Shown: in pieces, positions 1 through 7,031 of the stretch
Layout of the letters: each line of letters opens with the position of its first letter
Numbering within the stretch: the stretch's first letter is position 1
Assembly: GCA_964482135.1 (NCBI GenBank)
Contig: CAYZWF010000042.1
Span: forward strand, 1-17,086
Source: UBA11136 sp964482135
GTDB taxonomy: Bacteria > Pseudomonadota > Alphaproteobacteria > UBA11136
Direction of reading: 5' to 3'
DNA length: 17,086 bases
Position numbers and translations under genes: made by a program
The notes under the pieces: model-generated
Told to the model about the DNA's origin: nothing
Seen by the model: only the letters and a program-made list of their open reading frames with translations
The model's database searches: none

Positions 1-2
1 GC

Positions 3-611
3 CGTGCCTTGGGGTTGACCATGAACCTGCCCGAGCGCGACCGTTACAGCCTGTCTAAGGCCCAGATGAAGGCCAGGATCGCCATGACCTTCGGCGGACG
101 CCTCGCCGAGGAACTCATCCTTGGGTCCGAGAACATCACCACCGGGGCGGCCAACGATATCAGCCAGGCCACGGAGATGGCCCGTTCCATGGTGACCAAG
201 TTCGGCTTCAGCGAGAAGCTGGGGCCGTTGCGTTATGACGAGAACGAGGAGGAAATCTTCCTCGGTCATTCCGTGACCCAGCACAAGAATACTTCCGACG
301 CCACGGCGAAGCTCATTGATGAGGAAATCCGCAAGCTCGTTGATGAAGGCGAGGCCAAGGCGCGTGAGGTGCTGACCGAGAACATGGACGATCTCCATGC
401 CCTGGCCAAGGGGCTTCTCGAATACGAGACCCTGAGCGCCGAGGAAGTGGATGCGCTTCTCAAGGGCGAGCCGATCATGCGTGCGGATGAGGATTCCACC
501 CCGCCCGAAGGCGGGCAAAGCTCCCCTGTTCCTTCCACCGGGAAAAAAGACAAGAAGGGCAAGGGCAAGACGGGCGGCATGCCAAAACCAGAGCCGCAGC
601 CTGGCTCCTGA
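3..611 (+). CDS. ftsH: ATP-dependent zinc metalloprotease FtsH, C-terminal part (5' end outside window)
   Basis: This is the last ~200 residues of the membrane-anchored AAA+ protease FtsH. The open frame enters from the left edge (frame 3), so the membrane helices, the AAA domain and the HEXGH zinc site lie outside the window. What remains is the end of the M41 peptidase domain: the stretch reading ALGLTMNLPERDRYSLSK is near-universal in FtsH. The ENITTGAANDI segment carries the Asp that is the third zinc ligand in the family, and FGFSEKLGPL follows. The tail after about residue 160 is low-complexity and rich in Lys, Gly and Pro, as in many FtsH C-termini. FtsH degrades misfolded membrane proteins and, in proteobacteria studied, the heat-shock sigma factor RpoH, which is also encoded in this window. 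It is followed by folP on the same strand. Identity is secure; only the N-terminal portion is unseen. Confidence 0.96.
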   Translation, partial: RALGLTMNLPERDRYSLSKAQMKARIAMTFGGRLAEELILGSENITTGAANDISQATEMARSMVTKFGFSEKLGPLRYDENEEEIFLGHSVTQHKNTSDATAKLIDEEIRKLVDEGEAKAREVLTENMDDLHALAKGLLEYETLSAEEVDALLKGEPIMRADEDSTPPEGGQSSPVPSTGKKDKKGKGKTGGMPKPEPQPGS

Positions 612-631
612 GCTTTTCGTCCGGCTCTGGT
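587..631 (+). repeat. 10-bp inverted repeat around the ftsH stop codon
   Basis: ACCAGAGCCG at 587-596 is perfectly complementary to CGGCTCTGGT at 622-631, with a 25-nt loop that contains the ftsH stop codon (609-611). No T-run follows, so it is not a classical intrinsic terminator. It could stabilise the ftsH 3' end or hinder readthrough into folP. The function is inferred only from the perfect pairing. Confidence 0.4.
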
Positions 632-656
632 GTGACGCCTCTATGATGTTTCCCAC

Positions 657-1781
657 ATGACGGCTTCCACGCGCAGCCTCCACTTGCGTCCTTTGGGGAT
701 TGTCGGCGGCGCGGCCGCGGCTGCGGCCCTGGAATCCGGCGCCGGCCAGAGGCTTGCCGGGGGCCGTCTTGCCTATACCGCCTGCGGCATTTTTCTCATC
801 AGTGAAGGAGAAGGCGGTACCGGAAAGTTGGAGACCGCCCGTGTCCTGCCCCTGGCCGAAACCATTGCCTGGGCCGACAGGGAAGGAGACGCCACTGCCG
901 CCGCCATGCATGACTGGCTGAAGCGGGTATCGGTTTCACCCCCTCCCTTTGCCGGTTTGGCGCTGGATTGTCCGGCGGGATCGCTTCCCCTGATTATGGG
1001 CATCGTCAACGTGACTCCGGACAGTTTTTCCGATGGCGGCGACCATGCCGATACCGTATCCGCCATCGCCCACGGCATGGAGATGTGGGAAGCCGGCGCG
1101 GATATTCTCGATGTGGGCGGCGAATCCACCCGCCCCGGCGCCGATCCTGTGGCGGTGGAAGAAGAGCTGGAACGGATCACACCCGTGGTGCGTGGCCTGG
1201 CCGAGCGCGGCGCGCGGATTTCCATCGATACCCGGCATGCCGCGGTGATGGCGGCGGCGCTGGAAGCCGGAGCCCAGGTGATCAATGATGTGAGCGCGCT
1301 CACCCATGATACCGAAAGTCTGGGCGTGGCGGCCAAAAGCGGCGCGCCGGTGATCCTTATGCATATGCAGGGCGACCCGCGAACCATGCAGGATGATCCC
1401 CGCTATGATTTTGCGCCCACCGAGATATATGAATACCTCTCGGCGCGGATCGAAACCTGTGCCGCCGCCGGGATCGATGCTGCCGATATTCTCGTGGATC
1501 CTGGTGTGGGATTCGGCAAGAGCTTCGACCATAACGTGGATATTCTGAGCTGCCTGTCGCTGTTTCACGGGCTCGGCTGCGGCATTCTGGTGGGAGTGTC
1601 GCGCAAGCGTTTTCTCGCCTCCTTGAGCCGCGATGAAGCCCCCAAGGATCGGCTTCCCGGCTCTCTGGCCGCGGCCCTGGTGGCGGTGGATCAGGGGGTG
1701 CAGATGCTCCGTGTCCATGACGTGGCGGAAACCCGCCAGGCGTTTTCCGTGTGGGACGCGCTCAATCCTGTGCTCGAGTAA
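657..1781 (+). CDS. folP: Dihydropteroate synthase with N-terminal extension
   Basis: FolP condenses p-aminobenzoate with 6-hydroxymethyl-dihydropterin pyrophosphate to dihydropteroate in folate synthesis, in the cytoplasm, and is the sulfonamide target. The protein is 374 residues. The TIM-barrel catalytic part begins near residue 110: GIVNVTPDSFSDGG (115-128), ILDVGGESTRPGA (150-162), ISIDT (188-192), NDVS (210-213), then DPGVGFGK and GVSRKRF, and RVHDV near the end, which are the pterin, phosphate and pABA loops of the family. Stand-alone enzymes are about 270-290 residues, so roughly 100 N-terminal residues are extra; they include an Ala-rich stretch and match no domain I recognise. ATG 657 is the first in-frame start after a stop (633-635), although no clear Shine-Dalgarno precedes it. 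A shorter start inside the extension cannot be excluded. It lies between ftsH and glmM on the same strand. Confidence 0.95.
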   Translation: MTASTRSLHLRPLGIVGGAAAAAALESGAGQRLAGGRLAYTACGIFLISEGEGGTGKLETARVLPLAETIAWADREGDATAAAMHDWLKRVSVSPPPFAGLALDCPAGSLPLIMGIVNVTPDSFSDGGDHADTVSAIAHGMEMWEAGADILDVGGESTRPGADPVAVEEELERITPVVRGLAERGARISIDTRHAAVMAAALEAGAQVINDVSALTHDTESLGVAAKSGAPVILMHMQGDPRTMQDDPRYDFAPTEIYEYLSARIETCAAAGIDAADILVDPGVGFGKSFDHNVDILSCLSLFHGLGCGILVGVSRKRFLASLSRDEAPKDRLPGSLAAALVAVDQGVQMLRVHDVAETRQAFSVWDALNPVLE

Positions 1782-1799
1782 AGGCGGGAATGGCTTGAC

Positions 1800-1820
1800 G
1801 GGGGGAAACAATTTCCCCCC
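1800..1820 (+). repeat. Perfect 9-bp hairpin between folP and glmM
   Basis: GGGGGGAAA (1800-1808) and TTTCCCCCC (1812-1820) form a perfect 9-bp stem with a 3-nt CAA loop, 18 nt after the folP stop codon. No T-tract follows, so an intrinsic terminator is unlikely. It sits just upstream of a possible glmM promoter and may be a 3'-end stabiliser or a protein site. Confidence 0.5.
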
Positions 1821-1837
1821 TGTGTGGAAGATGAATC

Positions 1838-1846
1838 TGGTATAAC
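1838..1846 (+). promoter_or_regulatory. Possible extended -10 promoter for glmM
   Basis: TG-G-TATAAC (TG at 1838-1839, hexamer 1841-1846) matches the extended -10 pattern TGnTATAAT at all but the last base. It would give a leader of about 25 nt before the glmM ATG at 1878. No good -35 lies 16-18 nt upstream, as expected for an extended -10 promoter. It is a motif match only; glmM may instead be read through from folP. Confidence 0.3.
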
Positions 1847-1877
1847 CCTTAACGGCAGCTTTTTTTTCGGGGCGCCA

Positions 1878-3224
1878 ATGACTCGTGACATCTTTGGTAC
1901 CGATGGTATCCGCGGTACCGCCAATATAGAACCCATGACCGCCGCCACCGCCCTGCGCGTGGCTATGGCCACGGGTCATCGCTTCCTGCGCGGGGATCAC
2001 CGCCATCTTGTGGTCATCGGCAAGGACACGCGGCTTTCGGGCTATATGCTGGAACCGGCCATGACCGCGGGCTTTATCTCCATGGGTATGGACGTGGTGC
2101 TGGTGGGGCCGTTACCCACCCCGGCGGTGGCCATGTTGACGCGGAGCCTGCGCGCCGATCTCGGCGTGGTGTTGTCGGCCTCCCACAACCCCTACCAGGA
2201 TAACGGCATCAAGCTGTTTGGCCCCGAAGGCTACAAGCTCTCCGATACGGTGGAGCGCGAGATCGAAGAGCGCATGGATAACGGGGTGGAAGAGCACCTG
2301 GCCGCATCCGGCCAGTTGGGCAAGGCCATGCGCCTCGACGATGCCCAGGGCCGCTATATCGAATACGTGAAGAACACCTTTCCCAAGGGGCTACGCCTGG
2401 ACGGCATGAAGGCGGTCATTGACTGTGCCCACGGCGCGGCGTACCGGGTGGCGCCGCTGGTGCTGTGGGAACTGGGCGCCGAGGTGATTCCCATGGGAAC
2501 CCATCCCGACGGCTTTAACATCAACCACGACTGTGGCGCCACGGAGCCCCAGGCCATGTGCGCCAAGGTGGTAGAGAGCAAGGCGGATATCGGCATTGCG
2601 CTCGATGGCGACGCCGACCGCCTGATTATCTCCGACGAGAAAGGCAAGGTCATTGACGGCGACCAGATCATGGCTTTGGTGGCCATGGACTGGAAGGATG
2701 CCGGCCATCTCAGGGGCGACGCCTTGGTGGCCACCGTCATGTCCAATATGGGGCTGGAGCGCTATCTGGCCAGTCTCGATCTGGGGCTGGTGCGGGCTCA
2801 GGTGGGCGACCGCTATGTGGTGGAAACCATGCGCAGCGGCGGCCATAATGTGGGCGGCGAACAGTCGGGGCATATCATACTCAGCGACTACAGCACCACC
2901 GGGGACGGTCTCATCGCCGCTCTCCAGGTGCTGTCCGTTCTCGTTAAGACAGGCCGCCCCGCAAGCGAGGTGGCGCGCTGTTTTGATCCCTTCCCCCAGA
3001 TGCTGCGCTCGGTCAGTTTCAACGGCACGGAACCGCTGGAAAACAGCGAGGTCAAGGCGGCCATCGCCGAAGGCGAGGCGGAACTGGGTGGTAACGGCCG
3101 GCTCGTCATCCGCAAGTCGGGGACCGAGCCCCTTGTCCGGGTCATGGCCGAAGCCGAGGACGAAGCCGTTGTCGGTGGCGTGGTGAACCGCATCGTCGAG
3201 GTCATCGAACGGGTGTCGGGTTAG
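1878..3224 (+). CDS. glmM: Phosphoglucosamine mutase
   Basis: GlmM interconverts glucosamine-6-phosphate and glucosamine-1-phosphate, feeding UDP-GlcNAc for peptidoglycan and lipopolysaccharide. I chose ATG 1878 because MTRDIFGTDGIRG is the canonical GlmM N-terminus; the frame is open back to ATG 1824, but those 18 residues are not family-like. From 1878 the protein is 448 residues, the usual length. The phosphoserine loop ASHNPYQDNG places the catalytic serine at residue 102, the same number as in E. coli GlmM. The Mg-binding loop DGDADR is at 243-248, a sugar-binding GGEQSGH follows, and the C-terminal phosphate-binding loop RKSGTEPLVRVMAEA is intact. It is separated from thiD by only 5 nt, so the two are probably co-transcribed. 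The Shine-Dalgarno before 1878 is weak. Confidence 0.97.
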   Translation: MTRDIFGTDGIRGTANIEPMTAATALRVAMATGHRFLRGDHRHLVVIGKDTRLSGYMLEPAMTAGFISMGMDVVLVGPLPTPAVAMLTRSLRADLGVVLSASHNPYQDNGIKLFGPEGYKLSDTVEREIEERMDNGVEEHLAASGQLGKAMRLDDAQGRYIEYVKNTFPKGLRLDGMKAVIDCAHGAAYRVAPLVLWELGAEVIPMGTHPDGFNINHDCGATEPQAMCAKVVESKADIGIALDGDADRLIISDEKGKVIDGDQIMALVAMDWKDAGHLRGDALVATVMSNMGLERYLASLDLGLVRAQVGDRYVVETMRSGGHNVGGEQSGHIILSDYSTTGDGLIAALQVLSVLVKTGRPASEVARCFDPFPQMLRSVSFNGTEPLENSEVKAAIAEGEAELGGNGRLVIRKSGTEPLVRVMAEAEDEAVVGGVVNRIVEVIERVSG

Positions 3225-3229
3225 CTGTC

Positions 3230-4042
3230 ATGAGCGACATCAGAGGCCGCGTACTTGTTGTCGCCGGGAGTGACTCCGGCGGCGGGGCGGGGATTCAGGG
3301 AGACATCAAGACGGTAACGGCGCTGGGCGGCTATGCGGCCACGGCGGTGACGGCGCTTACCGCCCAGAATACCGAGGGCGTGGCCGAAATCCGCCCCGTG
3401 GATGCCGGGTTCGTGGCCCGCCAGATGCGCCTGGTTCTCGACGATATCGGCGCCGACTGCATCAAGCTGGGCATGCTCTACAGCGCCGAAACCATTGCCG
3501 CGGTGTGCGATGTCATAGAGGAAGCGGGGCAAGGCATTCCCCTGGTGGTGGACCCGGTGATGGCGGCCAAGGACGGACGCCCCCTGCTGGAAGACGCCGC
3601 CCTGGATATGCTGAAGCAACGGCTGATTCCCCTTACCACCCTGTTCATGCCCAATATTCCCGAAGCCGAGATCCTCACTGGCATGACCCTGCGCGATGTG
3701 GATCAGATGCGTCACGCCGCGAGCATGCTGATTACACTGGGAGCCCGGGTGGTGATGCTCAAGGGCGGCCATATGGGAGGCGATGTTCTGACCGATCTGT
3801 TGCGCTGGGACGGCGGTGAAAAGGTATTCGAGGACAAGAGGCTGGACCGCGACCATACCCATGGCACCGGATGCACCCTGGCTTCGGCCGTGGCCGTGGG
3901 GCTGGCCCAGGGCATGGGGGTTCATGCCGCCGTGGTGCGTGCGCGCAATTACCTGAGAGAAGCCATCCGTACCGCCCCCGGTTTGGGCCATGGCCAGGGT
4001 CCCCTCAACCACGTCCACAATATCCCGTACTATACGGGGTAA
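3230..4042 (+). CDS. thiD: Bifunctional hydroxymethylpyrimidine kinase / phosphomethylpyrimidine kinase
   Basis: ThiD phosphorylates HMP to HMP-P and then HMP-PP, the pyrimidine half of thiamine, using ATP. The 270-residue protein is normal length for this ribokinase-fold enzyme. The N-terminal substrate loop GSDSGGGAGIQGD is at 13-25, DPVM at 108-111, and the anion-hole motif HGTGC at 211-215 has the Cys (215) typical of ThiD and PdxK-like kinases. The full GSDSGGGAGIQ loop and the GTGC Cys favour ThiD over pyridoxal kinase. It starts 5 nt after glmM and ends 72 nt before the thiC transcription unit coming from the opposite direction. That unit carries a TPP riboswitch, but I see no riboswitch in front of thiD, so it appears to be expressed with the housekeeping genes upstream. 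Confidence 0.95.
   Translation: MSDIRGRVLVVAGSDSGGGAGIQGDIKTVTALGGYAATAVTALTAQNTEGVAEIRPVDAGFVARQMRLVLDDIGADCIKLGMLYSAETIAAVCDVIEEAGQGIPLVVDPVMAAKDGRPLLEDAALDMLKQRLIPLTTLFMPNIPEAEILTGMTLRDVDQMRHAASMLITLGARVVMLKGGHMGGDVLTDLLRWDGGEKVFEDKRLDRDHTHGTGCTLASAVAVGLAQGMGVHAAVVRARNYLREAIRTAPGLGHGQGPLNHVHNIPYYTG
4021..4041 (+). terminator. Hairpin overlapping the thiD stop codon
   Basis: TATCCCGTA (4021-4029) pairs with TACGGGGTA (4033-4041) as a 9-bp stem with one G-T pair and a 3-nt loop. The right arm reaches into the TAA stop codon (4040-4042). Only a short T-run (4043-4045) follows, so this is a weak or Rho-assisted end signal at best, at the convergence point of the thiD and thiC units. Confidence 0.35.
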
Positions 4043-4167
4043 TTTCGCAGCCTCAGGGCCGGGCAGGCGAACTTTTCACTTTTCACCATATCGGAGAGTA
4101 TTCCGCCTTGCCGCCTAGAAGGTGCCGTAAGCAGCCTGGGTCAGGTAAAACCCGAAGAGGAGGGCAA

Positions 4168-4512
4168 TCAGGCCGCCAACGCGGAGATTTTTTCGTTGCG
4201 GGTGAGGGCACCGGAAAATTTTTCGAACATATCCGGGCGGATAATGAGAAAGGCCCCCTTGGCCGTGGCCAGCCAGCCTATGACACCGACGATAATGTTG
4301 AGCGCGCCCTGCCATTCATCGTGCAAGGCGAGGATCACCAGCCCAAACAACAGGGCCATGATGCCGCCGGTATAGCAAAGAGCGGGGCTGGCGAAAAATT
4401 CCGCGGCCATGTTCCGGTAGGCCCCGGGCCGGAAGAACATGCTGAGCCCGACAACCAGATAGAACACGCCCAGAAGATGAGCGATGGTTTCCACGGTGGA
4501 CATGGTTTCCAT
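4168..4512 (-). CDS. Small integral membrane protein downstream of thiC, apparently frameshifted near its 3' end
   Basis: The frame as read encodes 114 residues with hydrophobic segments at about 10-28, 45-63 and 69-91 and no catalytic motif I can name. A good Shine-Dalgarno (GGAGGAA) precedes ATG 4512. The gene starts 22 nt after the thiC stop on the same strand, so it is probably co-transcribed with thiC. The last residues after TRNEK (ISALAA) look unnatural. One base back, after an A6 run (plus-strand T6 at 4188-4193), the other frame continues NLRVGGLIALLFGFYLTQAAYGTF-stop in two parts (NLRVGGLIALLFGFY, then LTQAAYGTF), a convincing fourth membrane helix ending at 4115. One extra A would give a 132-residue four-helix protein. 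A real deletion, a sequencing slip or -1 frameshifting on the A-run are all possible. The function is unknown; a role tied to thiamine is suggested only by position. Confidence 0.7.
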   Translation of the reverse strand: METMSTVETIAHLLGVFYLVVGLSMFFRPGAYRNMAAEFFASPALCYTGGIMALLFGLVILALHDEWQGALNIIVGVIGWLATAKGAFLIIRPDMFEKFSGALTRNEKISALAA

Positions 4513-4534
4513 GATTTCCTCCGATGTTTAGTCC

Positions 4535-6379
<1,845 letters not shown>

Positions 6380-6383
6380 TGAA

Positions 6384-6421
6384 ATCTCCTTGCCAAATAC
6401 AAACTACATCAGGAGATCCGG
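6384..6421 (-). promoter_or_regulatory. SD-sequestering hairpin and switch segment of the thiC riboswitch (expression platform)
   Basis: Read on the minus strand, ATCTCCT (6417-6411) is perfectly complementary to the thiC Shine-Dalgarno AGGAGAT (6390-6384), with a 20-nt loop; two G-T pairs can extend the stem. The overlapping minus-strand segment CCGGATC (6421-6415) is perfectly complementary to GATCCGG inside the aptamer core (6498-6492). The two pairings share three bases and exclude each other. This is the layout of a translational off-switch: with TPP bound the aptamer keeps GATCCGG to itself and the anti-SD covers the Shine-Dalgarno. There is no terminator hairpin with a T-run in the leader. 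Confidence 0.6.
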
Positions 6422-6461
6422 AAAGCGTCGGGATGGTATGGAGGCGAAGCTGCGATGCGCC

Positions 6462-6592
6462 GGTCTGTTCCATTCCCTACGCCGGTATAAACCGGATCAG
6501 GTTCAAAGGGTTATCTCGCGGATGGTCGTTAAAAGGCAGCACCGGCGATATCTCAGCCCCGCGATGGGTGGGGCACCCCTAGAAACAGGACC
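6462..6592 (-). promoter_or_regulatory. TPP riboswitch (THI element) aptamer upstream of thiC
   Basis: On the minus strand the conserved aptamer blocks appear in order: GGGGTGCC, then GGGGCTGAGATA (core CTGAGA at plus 6551-6556), then CCCTTTGAACCTGATCCGG (plus 6492-6510), and finally GCGTAGGGAA. A closing P1 helix can be drawn between GGTCCTGTTTC (6592-6582) and GGAACAGACC (6471-6462), with one bulged base. CTGAGA and the ACCTGAT segment are the pyrimidine- and pyrophosphate-sensing parts of known TPP aptamers. It lies 83 nt upstream of the thiC start, so thiC and the small membrane protein behind it are the expected targets. Confidence 0.97.
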
Positions 6593-6611
6593 ATGCTGTT
6601 ACATGCGGGTC

Positions 6612-6745
6612 GCCGGGTCAAGCCTCTCGGGATTGCTGGTTCAGGACTCTTGGGATTGCCGGGTCAAGCCTCTCGGGATTGCTGGCTCAAGGCTCTTGGG
6701 GTTGTTGGCTCAAGGCCCCCGGGGTTATTGGCTCAAGGCTATTTT
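6612..6745. repeat. Tandem repeat of a 23-bp unit, about 5.8 copies
   Basis: Units run 6612-6634, 6635-6657, 6658-6680, 6681-6703, 6704-6726 and a partial 6727-6745. Units 1 and 3 are identical; the others differ at several positions. Most keep the pattern (G/A)(C/T)(C/T)GG(G/C/T)TCA near the start and end in GG(A/G)TT. The unit length is not a multiple of three and no supported gene runs through it. On the minus strand most units carry TTGACCC or TTGAGCC, which resembles a -35 element. The array lies 20 bp upstream of the thiC aptamer, where the thiC promoter should be. Confidence 0.9.
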
Positions 6746-7031
6746 AAACACAATTAAAATGTTGTTATTTTTTTATAACAAATTATATAAGGAAAATACT
6801 TGCGTCCGACGCTCTGATGCCTTATTTCCACCGGTTCCGGACCACAGGAGTCCGGGAGGGGAGACAGGATGTTACGTGAAAAATTGCTTCTGTTGATTCA
6901 TCGGATTGCAATGCGGCTATCGCCGGGACTGGTCCGGTGGTAGTCTGTCCCCTCCTGTCGGGAACGCCGTTCCGGCATGCCTTTTCCCCCACATTTCAAC
7001 TGTATCTTGGGAACCAAACCATCGAGTCGTC
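6746..7031. other. AT-rich noncoding region upstream of the SLC13 transporter
   Basis: This divergent spacer begins strikingly AT-rich (about 6741-6800) and then returns to the window's usual composition. It contains an AT hairpin, TTGTTAT (6762-6768) with ATAACAA (6775-6781) around a T6 loop. A second hairpin is TCCGGAC (6836-6842) with GTCCGGG (6850-6856). A 24-codon open frame, MLREKLLLLIHRIAMRLSPG and four more residues, lies at 6869-6943 behind a plausible Shine-Dalgarno. I see no convincing sigma-70 promoter, although promoters for thiC and the transporter should be in or near here. Confidence 0.5.

Noticed and set aside
936..2006. 356-codon open frame on the minus strand opposite folP
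   Set aside because: It is antisense to a clear dihydropteroate synthase, is rich in His, Gly and Arg as expected from GC-rich mirror frames, and has no recognisable motif.
6593..6621. Minus-strand promoter candidate for thiC: TTGACC (6621-6616) and CAGCAT (6598-6593)
   Set aside because: The -35 is good, but the -10 matches at only two positions and the start would fall inside the aptamer P1 helix.
6612..6745. CRISPR array
   Set aside because: The 23-bp units are contiguous with no unique spacers between them, so this is a tandem repeat; there are no cas genes.
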